Shown here: piece by piece, positions 1 to 9,143 of the stretch
Position numbering within the stretch: the stretch's first letter is position 1
Layout: the number at the start of each line of letters is the position of its first letter
DNA from: Prochlorococcus marinus str. MIT 0918
Lineage (GTDB): Bacteria > Cyanobacteriota > Cyanobacteriia > PCC-6307 > Cyanobiaceae
Direction: 5' to 3'
NCBI RefSeq assembly: GCF_027359415.1
Contig: NZ_CP114780.1
Location: forward strand, 496,001 to 560,000
DNA: 64,000 nucleotides
Program-made: the position numbers and the translations under genes
Notes under the pieces: generated by a model
Database searches by the model: none
What the model was told of the DNA's origin: nothing
Seen by the model: only the letters and a program-made list of their open reading frames with translations

Positions 1-1
1 G

Positions 2-556
2 GCATGTATGGATTATGGCTACACCATTGTTCCATCTCAATCAGATAAAGATGATCAAGGCAGACTGCTAGATGATCCATTCGATCCAAGATGTACAGAG
101 TGGCTTGTTGAAATACCAACAGAAGTTAGCTGGGCCAATATCCCTGGAGCAGATGAAATAGAGATAAACAACTTCTCGGCTCTCGCACAATTCGATTTCT
201 ATATGCAAGTTCAAACTTTTTATACTGAACATAATACTTCTGCAACTATAGAATTTCGTGAAAATGAAATAGAGGAGCTTTCCGAAGCAATTTTTAAAAC
301 AATAGATAACAATAACGGATATATATCTGCCGCTTTACTTGCGAGATTTGATGCAAATGCGACATTCCCAAGGCTTCCTTTTGAACCAATAGACGAAAAA
401 ACCTTTAATGAACTTCAATCTGAAGTTCTAAAAAGGCGAGTATCTAAGAATTTCTTTGATTCTCTAAGTCTCTATGACCAAGGTGAATTAACTGAAGCAG
501 GTCCTGCAGGTTGTGATTCTGATAAATGCTTACTACCTTTATCTAAACCTCAATAG
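2..556 (+). CDS. nrdJ: Class II (B12-dependent) ribonucleotide reductase, C-terminal fragment
   Basis: The reading frame is open at the window edge, so this is the 3' end of a larger gene. The 184 visible residues resemble the C-terminal part of the monomeric adenosylcobalamin-dependent ribonucleotide reductase found in marine cyanobacteria and Lactobacillus, which reduces ribonucleoside triphosphates to deoxyribonucleotides. Visible marks are the stretches ALAQFDFYMQVQ, SATIEFRENEIE and LLARFDANATFP. The C-terminal tail carries two cysteines five residues apart (CDSDKC), the spacing of the redox shuttle pair that re-reduces the active site in the L. leichmannii enzyme. The assignment rests on remembered family sequence and on that tail; the active-site and radical residues lie outside the window. 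Confidence 0.82.
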   Translation, partial: ACMDYGYTIVPSQSDKDDQGRLLDDPFDPRCTEWLVEIPTEVSWANIPGADEIEINNFSALAQFDFYMQVQTFYTEHNTSATIEFRENEIEELSEAIFKTIDNNNGYISAALLARFDANATFPRLPFEPIDEKTFNELQSEVLKRRVSKNFFDSLSLYDQGELTEAGPAGCDSDKCLLPLSKPQ

Positions 557-764
557 TAATAATCATATTAACAACTGCAGAAAGTCGAAAAAGTTTATTT
601 TACCATTGATAATTATATTTACCAACAAAGGAGGTTTATCAAGTCTATTTGAAATTCATAAGAGAATATATATGTAGTTAGTTATAAAAAGCAGAAATTA
701 CGATGGCAAATCACCGATAAATAGCTAATGGTAGAGAAAGGACAATATTAATTCAGTAAAAAAG

Positions 765-1019
765 ATGACAACTACTCATAAACAAGTGGAAATTCTAAGT
801 AAAAGCACTAATGACGCAATTATTGATCAACTAAGAGCTTGCAATACTAAAGATGAAATCTTGGCCTTTGAAAGATGGTTTGACAAAACAGTCAATGCAG
901 GACCGCTTTACGCAGTTATATGCCAATTGCTTAGAAATAGATCAATATCTAGGAGCACAGCTTCAAAATGGTTTGAAACCTTGCTCCAAAATAGAGATGA
1001 AAGAATAGAAAAAGGTTAA
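765..1019 (+). CDS. Conserved small protein, function unknown
   Basis: An 84-residue soluble protein, mostly helical by composition, with no signal peptide or membrane segment. Notable pieces are FERWFDKTVNAGPLYAV and a basic, Ser-rich stretch RNRSISRSTASKWFETLL near the C-terminus that could be a helix-turn-helix-like segment. I do not recognise a family. It lies alone, 208 bases after nrdJ on the same strand, with only a weak purine stretch before the ATG. It could be a small picocyanobacterial core gene; a DNA-binding role is only a guess from the basic C-terminal helix. Confidence 0.6.
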   Translation: MTTTHKQVEILSKSTNDAIIDQLRACNTKDEILAFERWFDKTVNAGPLYAVICQLLRNRSISRSTASKWFETLLQNRDERIEKG

Positions 1020-1091
1020 AAACTATATAGAAATTCTTTTTCTAGCAGATTGATAATTTAAGAATACCCTCTTGTGAATCCTTATCCTTGC

Positions 1092-1286
1092 TTAAAAAGG
1101 GAAGGGTCCAGAGGCTCCGGTTGAAGAAGTAAATCCAGTTAAAGCCCAAATACCGAAAGAAAACAATCCACATCCTATGAAAAACATCAAATGAGAAATA
1201 TAACGGACCTTCTCTTTCTCTGATATCTCTCCTGACATAGGCAGATCGCCTAAAAATCGTGATTGATCACTCTTTGTACTAGCCAT
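1092..1286 (-). CDS. Small single-pass membrane protein
   Basis: A 64-residue protein if translation starts at the ATG giving MASTKSDQ; an upstream in-frame TTG at 1331 would add 15 residues that look unlike a natural N-terminus. The first half is polar (FLGDLPMSGEISEKEKVRY). Residues about 32-51 form one hydrophobic segment (LMFFIGCGLFSFGIWALTGF), followed by a Ser/Gly tail ending in PFPF. The arrangement suits a thylakoid or plasma membrane small subunit with a cytoplasmic N-terminus, but it matches no photosystem or NDH small subunit that I know. It is not a high-light-inducible protein, since the ExxNGR motif is absent. Confidence 0.6.
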   Translation of the reverse strand: MASTKSDQSRFLGDLPMSGEISEKEKVRYISHLMFFIGCGLFSFGIWALTGFTSSTGASGPFPF

Positions 1287-1614
1287 GAAAACTTGTTTAT
1301 TCGTAAGGATTATGACACAAGGATCAATCAAAATGCATTAATTATTTTGCCTTGTTACGCAGAGAAATCAATAAGTCAAGGACTTTATCCTTTAAAACTA
1401 GGATTCATGCCGTTCTCCTGCGGAAAAATACTTTGCATAGATATTTTGAGAATAGGTAAATCTAAAGATTGCAAAAGCCTAAAGACCTAGTTTTAAAAAA
1501 CTAAATCTTATAATCAAGTCTATAATGCTTAACTGGTTATAATTTGAATCTGCAAGAAAGACAACTAAAAATTTTATTATTTAAAAAGATATAATTAATA
1601 TATATTTTGAATAA

Positions 1615-2436
1615 TTAACCAAATTTCCCTGATATATAATCTTTTGTAGCCTTTTGAACTGGAGCATTAAATATCTTTTTTGTTTCGCCAAATTCTACCA
1701 AATATCCAACTTTCCCATCATGAGAACCTTCTTTCTTAGAAGCATTGAAGAATGCTGTCATATCACTAACTCTTAAAGCCTGTTGCATATTATGCGTAAC
1801 AATAATAATTGTATATTTCTTTTTAAGTTCATGAATAGTTTCTTCGATTTTTATTGTAGATATAGGATCTAAAGCTGAACAAGGTTCATCCATTAAAATT
1901 ACATCTGGCTCTATTGCAATTGTCCTAGCAATACATAATCTTTGCTGTTGGCCTCCTGATAATGAGTATCCACTTTCTTTCAATTTATCTTTACATTCAT
2001 CCCATACTGCAGCTTTTCTTAGCGATTGTTCTACTAAATCATCCATATCTCCATTAAATCCATTAATTCTTGCCCCAAAAGCGATATTTTCAAAAATTGT
2101 TTTTGGAAAAGGGTTTGGTTGTTGAAAAACCATTCCAATTTTTCTTCTTACTTCTACAGGATCAATATCTAAAGAATATAAATCAATACCTTCAAATAAT
2201 ATTTTTCCCTTAAGCTGGCAACCTGCAATTAAATCGTTCATTCGATTTAAAGACCTAAGAATAGTAGACTTGCCACAACCAGAAGGACCTATTAGTGCCG
2301 TTACTTTTCCTTTAGGAATATCGCAAAATACATTCCTAACTGCATCCGAATCTCGATAACTTATAGTTACATTTTGAAGTGAAATTGAAGTCTCTTGACC
2401 AGAAGATTCTTTGGATAGCGTATTAGTACTATTCAT
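1615..2436 (-). CDS. pstB: Phosphate ABC transporter ATP-binding protein PstB
   Basis: The 273-residue ATPase of the high-affinity phosphate importer, energising PstC/PstA at the inner face of the plasma membrane. The Walker A motif GPSGCGKST is at about residues 50-58, the Q-loop lies in [11 protein letters not shown], the ABC signature is [17 protein letters not shown], the Walker B is [13 protein letters not shown], and the switch histidine is in VTHNMQQA. Length and motifs match PstB throughout. It is the last gene of pstC-pstA-pstB, eight bases after pstA. No PstS binding protein or PhoU follows it, so those must be encoded elsewhere. Confidence 0.97.
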   Translation of the reverse strand: MNSTNTLSKESSGQETSISLQNVTISYRDSDAVRNVFCDIPKGKVTALIGPSGCGKSTILRSLNRMNDLIAGCQLKGKILFEGIDLYSLDIDPVEVRRKIGMVFQQPNPFPKTIFENIAFGARINGFNGDMDDLVEQSLRKAAVWDECKDKLKESGYSLSGGQQQRLCIARTIAIEPDVILMDEPCSALDPISTIKIEETIHELKKKYTIIIVTHNMQQALRVSDMTAFFNASKKEGSHDGKVGYLVEFGETKKIFNAPVQKATKDYISGKFG

Positions 2437-2444
2437 TTTTCATA

Positions 2445-3338
2445 TTATCCCTCAGAGGTAATATGGCTAACATATCTAGAAATAATATTCATGGCCAATA
2501 ATATAATAACTAGTACAAAAGAAGCTGCCCATGCAAGTTCATTTTGAGCTTGATATGGCTCCAAGGCAAAGTTATAAATAAGAACAGAAAGAGAAGCCAT
2601 TTCGTAAAACAAGTCTCCAAAACCTGTTATGTAATAACGAGAAAATAATGCCGTAAAAAGTAATGGTGCTGTTTCGCCAGCAGCTCTAGCTAAGCCCAAA
2701 ACAATCCCTGTAGATATAGTTCTAAAAGCTGCAGGTAAAGTTATTTTTACAACTGTTGTGAACATAGAAGCACCTATACCTAATGCTCCTTTCCTTAGAT
2801 CATCTGATACTAACTTAAGTCCTTCATCTGTAGTTTTAATAACTGTTGGTAGCATTAAAATAGACAATGCCATACCTCCTGCAATGCCACTAAAAGTACT
2901 TCCAAAAAGTATTTTAGTTGCTACTATCACAGCATAAATAAATACACCTGCAATAATAGAAGGAACTCCTGCTAGAACATTAGTTCCAAATCTAATAAAT
3001 TTAGAGAATGCACCTCCTTTGGAATATTCAGCTAAATAAATTCCACCTCCAACCCCAATTGGTATAGATATTAATGAAGCAATAGTAGATATAATTAAGG
3101 TCCCCACAATTGCCGGTCCAATTCCTCCAGCTGAAAACATATCATCCCCTGGTGGTTCAGGTTCTAACAATAAAATATCAAGATTAATTTGAGAACCTCC
3201 TTTAATAATTACATATACAATTACTGAAATAAGTGGTATAACAGCAATAATTGCAAATAGAGCAGATATTATAGTAAATAATCTCTCATATAAATTCCTT
3301 TTAGAATTAAGATTGTATGTAAGTTTTGATCTATTCAT
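2445..3338 (-). CDS. pstA: Phosphate ABC transporter permease PstA
   Basis: A 297-residue inner-membrane permease with about six transmembrane helices, the first near residues 20-45. It forms the phosphate channel together with PstC. The typical PstA pieces are visible: GGIGPAIVGTLIISTIASLISIP, and the EAA-like cytoplasmic loop around GALGIGASMFTTVVKITLPAA followed by GIVLGLARAAGETAPLLFTA, which contacts PstB. Its start abuts the pstC stop (shared base 3338), so translation is probably coupled. The short cytoplasmic N-terminus is rich in Lys/Arg, as expected from the positive-inside rule. Confidence 0.95.
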   Translation of the reverse strand: MNRSKLTYNLNSKRNLYERLFTIISALFAIIAVIPLISVIVYVIIKGGSQINLDILLLEPEPPGDDMFSAGGIGPAIVGTLIISTIASLISIPIGVGGGIYLAEYSKGGAFSKFIRFGTNVLAGVPSIIAGVFIYAVIVATKILFGSTFSGIAGGMALSILMLPTVIKTTDEGLKLVSDDLRKGALGIGASMFTTVVKITLPAAFRTISTGIVLGLARAAGETAPLLFTALFSRYYITGFGDLFYEMASLSVLIYNFALEPYQAQNELAWAASFVLVIILLAMNIISRYVSHITSEG

Positions 3339-4288
3339 TAATATTTTAAACTTAATTTCTTTACTATAAACTGTGCAAATATATTCACTATTAATGTTAA
3401 TAACATAAGAACAAAGGCTGCATACATTAAAGATGAGACTTGACTTCCATCTGCTTCTCCAAATTGATTAGCCAACATTGCTGATATTGTGTATCCAGGT
3501 GAAAGTAGAGACCAATTAAAACTATTTGAATTCCCAATAATCATTGTGACTGCCATGGTTTCTCCCATTGCTCTCCCAAGTCCAAGTAAGACTCCACCAG
3601 CTATACCTGATATAGCTGCGGGAAGAATAACATTAAAAATAGCTACCCATCTAGTCGAACCAATTCCATAGGCTGCTTCTCTTAAACTATTAGGAACCTG
3701 ATTAATTGAATCTCTTGATATTGAAGTAATAATAGGAAGAATCATTACTACCAAAATTAATATTGCAGGAGCAAGTCCAGGTCCAATAGGTTCTGTACTA
3801 AAAAAAGGAATCCAACCAAATGCTTTATAAAGCAAAGTTAAGAAAGGTCTTATAAAAGGCTCCATTACAAATATTGCCCATAATCCAAGAACTACTGAAG
3901 GGATAGCAGCCAATAGTTCAACCATTAAACCAATTATATCTCTTATCTTTTTAGGAATAATATCTTCGGTGATAAAAATTGCAGCGCCTACCCCAAGTGG
4001 GACAGCTATTAGTAAAGAAGATAATGAGGTTATCAAAGTACCATAAATAGCCGTAAATGCTCCATATTCATCTGATACAGGATCCCAAGCAGATGTTGTT
4101 AGAAACTCAAATCCATATCGACTCATTGAGTCAAGTGATTCATAAAAAATAACTATAAAAATACCTAATAAGACAATTGAAACTGTAGATGCCATTACAA
4201 GAGTAAACAGCTTAAAAGCTTTGTCTGTTAGCTTTTCTAAAGGCTGTCTCTTCTTAAGCAGAAACCTTTGCTCGCTCTCAATTGTCAC
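3338..4288 (-). CDS. pstC: Phosphate ABC transporter permease PstC
   Basis: A 316-residue permease with six predicted membrane helices, partner of PstA in phosphate import. Family marks include the periplasmic stretch YGFEFLTTSAWDPVSDEYGA, the helix AAIPSVVLGLWAIFVM and the EAA loop REAAYGIGSTRWVAIFNVILPAA followed by GLGRAMGETMAVTMIIGN. It is the first gene of the leftward pstCAB operon. Its promoter must lie in the 219-base gap shared with the rightward LapA-type gene; I could not pick out a convincing Pho box there, although phosphate control by PhoB is usual for this operon. Confidence 0.95.
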   Translation of the reverse strand: MTIESEQRFLLKKRQPLEKLTDKAFKLFTLVMASTVSIVLLGIFIVIFYESLDSMSRYGFEFLTTSAWDPVSDEYGAFTAIYGTLITSLSSLLIAVPLGVGAAIFITEDIIPKKIRDIIGLMVELLAAIPSVVLGLWAIFVMEPFIRPFLTLLYKAFGWIPFFSTEPIGPGLAPAILILVVMILPIITSISRDSINQVPNSLREAAYGIGSTRWVAIFNVILPAAISGIAGGVLLGLGRAMGETMAVTMIIGNSNSFNWSLLSPGYTISAMLANQFGEADGSQVSSLMYAAFVLMLLTLIVNIFAQFIVKKLSLKY

Positions 4289-4507
4289 TTTTGTAACTAT
4301 GAGTACTATAAATCTATCAAATATAAATATTTTTTTATCAAATAAGTTCTTTTACAAATAATTTGGAATAAACATTTCTTTTCGTATAGATAAGTTAGTC
4401 ACTTTCAAAGAATGCAAGGAAAAGCTGATTTTTGATATAACTTTTAGTTTTTTTCTATTGCATTAAATCTATAAAGTACTTAATTTTTATTTGATTCTAT
4501 TTTTTTA

Positions 4508-4885
4508 ATGCAACAAACTAACTTGAAAGCAGTCAACTTTGCCTTAATGTTCGCTCTTGCACTATTAACTGCTTATTTTACTTTAGAAAATACTGCCTCT
4601 ACAACTATCAACATAATTCCGGGTGTCTCAGGGTCACTTCCCATAGCAGCATTAGTGATTATTTCATCTGGTGTAGGTGCTTGTGGAGCATGGCTTTTTG
4701 CCAGCTGGACTGACAAGTTAAGAGGGAACGAGATCAAAGAATTACAAGAGACTAAAAGTAGAATGAAGGACTTAGAAATTGATTTAAACAGATTAAAGAC
4801 AAAGCAAAATAATATTTTGCCATTTATGAGTATGAGTAACTTCTCTAGTGAGAAAGAATCCACCCTTGACAAAGAAGTTGCTTAA
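4508..4885 (+). CDS. LapA-domain (DUF1049) membrane protein
   Basis: A 125-residue protein with two hydrophobic helices (about residues 8-26 and 42-68) followed by a C-terminal coiled coil (GNEIKELQETKSRMKDLEIDLNRLK). This two-helix plus coiled-coil plan, with ENTASTTINIIPG between the helices, fits the lipopolysaccharide assembly protein A / DUF1049 family, which is widespread in cyanobacteria. In enterobacteria the relative LapA acts with LapB in controlling lipopolysaccharide synthesis; whether that holds here is unknown. It is transcribed alone, divergent from pstC, and ends in a clear rho-independent terminator at 4913-4945. Confidence 0.72.
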   Translation: MQQTNLKAVNFALMFALALLTAYFTLENTASTTINIIPGVSGSLPIAALVIISSGVGACGAWLFASWTDKLRGNEIKELQETKSRMKDLEIDLNRLKTKQNNILPFMSMSNFSSEKESTLDKEVA

Positions 4886-4912
4886 TAAAGAATTCTAAAT
4901 TAAATAACTAAT

Positions 4913-4945
4913 AAGATGGGCAAGGCAACTTCCCATCTTTTCTTA
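4913..4945 (+). terminator. Rho-independent terminator of the LapA-type gene
   Basis: Inverted repeat AAGATGGG (4913-4920) and CCCATCTT (4932-4939) around an 11-base loop, followed at once by a T-rich run. It begins 27 bases after the stop codon of the upstream gene, so it should end that transcript. Confidence 0.85.
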
Positions 4946-5243
4946 TGTATAAAAGGTGAAATAGATTATCAATACTTAGTTTTTATTAGCAAAATAATTA
5001 ATTAATCATGTCGCAATTCATAACTATAGATAAATATATGATCAAAATCCTATTTAATTATTAAACAAGGTAAGTAGAATATTATTAGAGTAAATTATAA
5101 AAATTATATATATTACTATATTCAATAATAAATCAATAATCTATAAGGAATTCTAATTTTCTAAATGAATCAAACTAAGTTAAGCAAATTCTAATAGGCT
5201 ATGAGATTTAAAAATATGAAAGAAAGGTTGCTAGAATAGAAAC
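4946..5243. other. AT-rich spacer between terminator and tRNA
   Basis: About 300 bases of very AT-rich sequence without a credible reading frame or stable hairpin. It must hold the promoter of the tRNA-Ser gene, but no single -35/-10 pair stands out. I see nothing else in it. Confidence 0.5.
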
Positions 5244-5260
5244 GACAGTTTTTAACTGTC
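5244..5260. repeat. Small inverted repeat just before tRNA-Ser
   Basis: GACAGTT and AACTGTC flank three T residues, giving a perfect 7-bp hairpin that ends six bases before the tRNA acceptor stem. It lacks a following T tract, so it is not an obvious terminator. A role in processing of the tRNA 5' leader is possible but unproven. Confidence 0.5.
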
Positions 5261-5266
5261 CAATTT

Positions 5267-5351
5267 GGAGGGGTGGTCGAGTGGTTGATGGCTCTGGTCT
5301 TGAAAACCAGCGAGGTGCGAGCCTCCGTGGGTTCGAATCCCACCCCCTCCG
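5267..5351 (+). tRNA. trnS: tRNA-Ser (anticodon UGA)
   Basis: The cloverleaf closes: acceptor GGAGGGG (5267-5273) pairs with CCCCTCC (5344-5350), with G as discriminator base. The anticodon stem CTGGT/ACCAG holds the loop CTTGAAA with anticodon TGA. A long variable arm is present, as expected for a class II (serine) tRNA, and the T loop reads GGTTCGAATCC. The 3' CCA is not encoded. It reads UCA and other UCN codons. The antisense reading frame through it is a known artefact and is not listed. Confidence 0.97.
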
Positions 5352-5609
5352 CTTTAAAAATTTCAAGAAATCTCATGTAATTAAAAATATTTAAAAATGC
5401 TAAACAGATTAATAAGAAGGATTCTTTACGGCAAAATACTTAATTGATCGAGTTTAATATAAGTTCGTATTTTCTTATGAAACATATTAAGTTTAAATAG
5501 TTTTACTAAGTCAATACTAATGAAAAGAGATAATTGTCAAAAAATATTTTTAAACTGAAAGGTTTTATATTATTAAGGAATGTTGATGGTCGCTGAAGAG
5601 GAAATATAG

Positions 5610-5978
5610 CTAATCAGTCCACATATCATGAGTCTTTTCACTCTCTTCTTTCTTACGTTCTTCCAAATATTTAATCCTTTTATTAAATTCTTGTTCTTCT
5701 GGGGTTAATAAGACTGCCTCCTCTGATTTATTATCAATTTTTATAGACTTGATTTGATTATAAAAATCTTCTTCAAAAAAATCCTTCATTTCTGTCCAGG
5801 CTTCCTTTTCTTCTTCTCTTCCAACAGTACCCTTAATTTGATCTACCAAAATAGATTTGACAAAATCCTTGAGTTCCTCAACAGACATCGTATTGAGACG
5901 TTTGGTGATGTAGATGTCTTTTAATTTATCCAACTCGTAACTTCGTAGATCTTTAAAGGAAATCTCTTCTTTAGTCAA
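5610..5978 (-). CDS. Conserved hydrophilic protein, function unknown
   Basis: A 122-residue, highly charged and probably helical cytoplasmic protein, rich in Glu and Lys, with no membrane segment or cysteine. Readable blocks are MSVEELKDFVKSILVDQIKGT, WTEMKDFFEEDFYNQIKSI and a C-terminal segment LTPEEQEFNKRIKYLEERK likely to form a coiled coil. The only start giving full length is TTG; the first internal Met is at residue 31. I do not recognise a family. It stands alone between tRNA-Ser and the polysaccharide genes, and may be the last conserved gene before the accessory stretch. Confidence 0.6.
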   Translation of the reverse strand: MTKEEISFKDLRSYELDKLKDIYITKRLNTMSVEELKDFVKSILVDQIKGTVGREEEKEAWTEMKDFFEEDFYNQIKSIKIDNKSEEAVLLTPEEQEFNKRIKYLEERKKEESEKTHDMWTD

Positions 5979-6142
5979 AGTAGTTAGGAATTTTTATAAT
6001 ACAATACTAAATGATTCAAGTTGATAATAAAATTATCAACTTGATTTAACGAAAGGATATAATCATAAGATAAATTATAATTTAAATAGGTTGTAGTGTA
6101 CGAAAGATATATAACATAGATAAGCGACAAACTGATTTAAAT

Positions 6143-7462
6143 CTAGGCTAGGGTATTTAAATGCTTTGTATTCTGAAAATAATAATAATAGATAATAAGA
6201 GAAAGCATAGATAATGTTTGGTTAACATAAATAAATCTTGGATAATATGCCCAACCAAAAAATAAAGTGGGTAATACAAGACTACATATTATTAATAAAG
6301 AATAAAATAAATAAAGATCGCTAAATCTATATAGTAAGGATATTATTAAAAATGTGCCTATAGGTACAAAAACAATAGCTATAAGAAAACCAAGAAGATC
6401 TACACTGTTATTGATACCTATATAATCTATTACTCTTTGAAATATAGGCAAAATCAATTTAAATGGAGGGATAAACTCTATAAGCTTTTGTATTGTTATA
6501 TTATGATATTCGATTGTCGTGATAAAGCCTTTACCATCTACTAATAGCTGGAATTTATTAGCGAAATAGAGATTATGGTAAACAGGTAAAAATAGTATTA
6601 CCAAATAGGGTAAAGATAAAAGAATATTTCTATACTTAAAAATAATAATAAGCAAAAATAAGAAAGAGAATATGAATATATTTTGTCTAACAAAAGGCAT
6701 TAACGCACAGCCAATAGTAGCCAATATAGGCTTGTTAATTAAAAAGAATATGATTGATAAGAAAAATATTACTATCAAAAACCATTCGGTAAGTCCCATA
6801 AGTATATTTTTTATTGTATAAGGAGTAGATAATAAGAAATAAAGAACTAAGATTTTAAAGTCTCTAGTAGATATTCTAGATTTTAGTATTAATAAAAGTA
6901 TATTAACTGATAAAAAATGTATTACACATTCAAAAATTTGCATCCCACGAGTTTCATTACCAAAGATAAGTCTATTTAATGCTACCCAATACCTATACCC
7001 TGGTTGATCCACATAATTCAAAACTCCTGGGTATAGAAGACCATCAGAGCCCCATAAAGTATTGTTTTCTATCATATTCTGTGCATATATACTATATCTG
7101 GCAGCATCATCTTGTAAATAAGTAATTGGATCACTTAAAAAAGAGAGTATAGGCAATAGAAGCAAAAAGAAAAGTAGAACAGATAATAAGAAATTAGATC
7201 TATTATATTTATGAAAAAATATAGCAAAGGCTATATATACCATTGAGAAGAAATATGGAATAAAAAGAGATAATGTATGGTATCCAAAAGAAACTGTAGA
7301 ATCAGAAAGAAATTGACCATAATATATATTAAAGATCAATCCTAATGCTATTAAAGAATAAAATAAAAGGTTGAGAATATTTTTCTTTGCTTTTGATGTT
7401 AAATAATCAAACTCTAGAGATTTTACTAAATTAAACATTATAACTTCTAAAATTATATTCAT
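6143..7462 (-). CDS. Polytopic membrane protein, probable glycosyltransferase (PMT/ArnT-like)
   Basis: A 439-residue integral membrane protein with roughly ten hydrophobic helices. After the third helix a luminal or periplasmic loop carries LQDDAARYSIYAQNMIENN followed by YVDQPGYRYWVALNRLIFG. Acidic pairs at this place followed by a Pro-Gly-Tyr/Tyr-Trp motif resemble the catalytic loop of lipid-linked-sugar glycosyltransferases of the GT39/GT83 kind. It lies 45 bases downstream of a dolichol-phosphate-mannose-synthase-like GT2 gene, the classic partner making the polyprenyl-phosphate sugar that such enzymes use. The exact acceptor cannot be read. Codons are extremely AT-rich. A second ATG eight codons in gives a shorter alternative start. 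Confidence 0.6.
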   Translation of the reverse strand: MNIILEVIMFNLVKSLEFDYLTSKAKKNILNLLFYSLIALGLIFNIYYGQFLSDSTVSFGYHTLSLFIPYFFSMVYIAFAIFFHKYNRSNFLLSVLLFFLLLLPILSFLSDPITYLQDDAARYSIYAQNMIENNTLWGSDGLLYPGVLNYVDQPGYRYWVALNRLIFGNETRGMQIFECVIHFLSVNILLLILKSRISTRDFKILVLYFLLSTPYTIKNILMGLTEWFLIVIFFLSIIFFLINKPILATIGCALMPFVRQNIFIFSFLFLLIIIFKYRNILLSLPYLVILFLPVYHNLYFANKFQLLVDGKGFITTIEYHNITIQKLIEFIPPFKLILPIFQRVIDYIGINNSVDLLGFLIAIVFVPIGTFLIISLLYRFSDLYLFYSLLIICSLVLPTLFFGWAYYPRFIYVNQTLSMLSLIIYYYYFQNTKHLNTLA

Positions 7463-7507
7463 AGTAATAGAAAAGGTAATTGTATTAGATTAAGAATTGC
7501 ATTAGGT

Positions 7508-8194
7508 CTAATTAAAGAGATTATATCTAAAAATACAATATACAGCCCAAACACCATCCTTCCAACCAATTTTCTTACCTTCATCATATCTTCTTCCGTA
7601 GTAAGAAATACCTGTCTCATAAATTCTAACGTTCATCTTTGACAACTTAGCTGTTATCTCAGGTTCAAATCCGAATCTATTTTCTCTAATAATTATTGAC
7701 TTAATTATTTCGGATCTAAAAGCCTTATAACAAGTTTCCATATCTGAGAGATTTAAATCTGTGAAGATATTACTTAGAAGAGTTAAAAAACCATTGCCGA
7801 CTGAATGCCAGAAATAAACTACACGATGGGGTCTACTACTTTTAAAACGACTTCCAAATACTACATCTGCTTTTCCTGAAATAATAGGCTCTATCATTAA
7901 AGAATACTCTTGAGGGTCATATTCTAAATCTGCATCTTGAATAATACATATGTCGCCAGTTGCTTCAGATATTCCTGTTCTAATAGCTGCTCCTTTACCT
8001 CTATTCTTTGTGTGAAATAATATATTAAGTTCAGGGTCAGAAATGTTTTTTAAAATCTGAGTTGTACCATCATCAGAACCATCATCTACAACAATAATTT
8101 CTTGATTTATCACTGAAGATTTTTTTACAGCATCTATTATTCTATTAATAGTTCTAACCTCATTATAGCAAGGAATAATTACACTTAGTTTCAT
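7508..8194 (-). CDS. GT2 family glycosyltransferase, polyprenyl-phosphate sugar synthase-like
   Basis: A 228-residue cytoplasmic transferase of glycosyltransferase family 2. The N-terminus LSVIIPCYNEVRTINRII and the nucleotide-binding loop IIVVDDGSDDGT lead to GKGAAIRTGISEATGD and the metal-binding acidic motif QDADLEYDP at about residues 91-99; VVFGSRF and the DMETCYKAFR block follow. This set is typical of dolichol- or undecaprenyl-phosphate mannose/glucose synthases, which load a sugar from NDP-sugar onto a lipid carrier. It lacks the C-terminal membrane helices of some relatives. Gene order with the downstream membrane protein suggests one lipid-linked sugar transfer pathway for a surface glycan. 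Confidence 0.85.
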   Translation of the reverse strand: MKLSVIIPCYNEVRTINRIIDAVKKSSVINQEIIVVDDGSDDGTTQILKNISDPELNILFHTKNRGKGAAIRTGISEATGDICIIQDADLEYDPQEYSLMIEPIISGKADVVFGSRFKSSRPHRVVYFWHSVGNGFLTLLSNIFTDLNLSDMETCYKAFRSEIIKSIIIRENRFGFEPEITAKLSKMNVRIYETGISYYGRRYDEGKKIGWKDGVWAVYCIFRYNLFN

Positions 8195-8363
8195 TGAAAA
8201 GTAATCAAACTACAAATTAATTAGTTTGTAAATTAAATTATTAAGATTATAGCAGATTACAGACTTACATAAAATTATTCAACAAGCATTTTCTGTTAAA
8301 TAATTATTATAGAGACATAAAATATAAATAAAGGTTTCTTCATAATCTATTATTTAAATTTAA

Positions 8364-8957
8364 TTATTTGAATTTCTTTTTTAAGATAAATTGAGAATTT
8401 AAACCAAATTGAAATTTTGAATAAGTTTCTATCTCCCATGCTGTATTAGAAAGGATATATTTAAGCCACAAATTATCGTAATAGATCTTATGATCTTTTA
8501 TCTGACTGGAATCAATCAATTTTAGCCGAAATGATAAAAACTCTAGTATTGGTTTTGAAAGAGGTGTAGGTGTTGTTGCAAAAATAATAGCATCATTTGT
8601 ACTAATATTATAAATTTTATTCAATATATATATAAGATCATAAGGATAAATATGTTCAAAAACAGCAAATGATGTAATTACTTGATAATCAGAAAACGGT
8701 AACAAATTAAAATTCGGGAATAATGAAACTCCATTATTTAAGATTTTCGTCTTTATAAGTGATGTATCCATTCCATGAACAATACTTGCTTTATTAACAA
8801 ATGCACTAGCTGTCCAACCACTTAAACCACAACCAAAATCTAGAACTTTTTTATTTAATATAATTTCTCTACCATTATTATATCTTCTTTTAATCCTATT
8901 AGATCTTCTAGTTGATAAAAACTTTTCTAAAGGAGCTAATTGAGTTGTATATTTCAT
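8364..8957 (-). CDS. Class I SAM-dependent methyltransferase
   Basis: A 197-residue protein with a basic N-terminus (RRSNRIKRRYNNGRE) followed by a SAM-binding motif I, VLDFGCGLSGWTAS, at about residues 38-51. The acidic residue of motif II is in GMDTSLI, and VITSFAVFEHIYPYD is the motif shared by Methyltransf_11/23 proteins. The C-terminal half is reduced compared with typical members. Substrate is unknown; in this setting it may methylate a sugar or a lipid-linked intermediate. It is separated by 169 bases from the GT2 gene, so it may have its own promoter. Confidence 0.75.
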   Translation of the reverse strand: MKYTTQLAPLEKFLSTRRSNRIKRRYNNGREIILNKKVLDFGCGLSGWTASAFVNKASIVHGMDTSLIKTKILNNGVSLFPNFNLLPFSDYQVITSFAVFEHIYPYDLIYILNKIYNISTNDAIIFATTPTPLSKPILEFLSFRLKLIDSSQIKDHKIYYDNLWLKYILSNTAWEIETYSKFQFGLNSQFILKKKFK

Positions 8958-9143
8958 AAAAAAGAATGAAATTATATAAATCCATAAATAAATTTAGATA
9001 ATAACAAATATTTTAATAGTTAATAAAGTAAAATAACTATTTGTAATTATGAATAGAGCTTATGAAGCCACTATATATTTGTTAATAACGTAAGTAAATA
9101 CGACTTAAATATCATATAATAAATAGTAGTTAGTTACCATTTT

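Noticed and set aside
640-700. Strong AAAGGAGG at about 627-634 as start signal of a small gene
   Set aside because: No ATG, GTG or TTG with an open frame of useful length lies at a workable distance.
1263-1490. 75-codon frame on the plus strand
   Set aside because: Overlaps the small membrane-protein gene in antisense, and its product has no natural composition or domain.
1500-1560. TATAAT-like promoters on the plus strand
   Set aside because: No plus-strand gene follows; they would only read antisense into pstB, and such boxes are frequent by chance in AT-rich DNA.
5191-5376. 61-codon frame on the minus strand through tRNA-Ser
   Set aside because: It is the antisense of the tRNA (GFEPTE-type product), a well-known artefact, and has no independent support.
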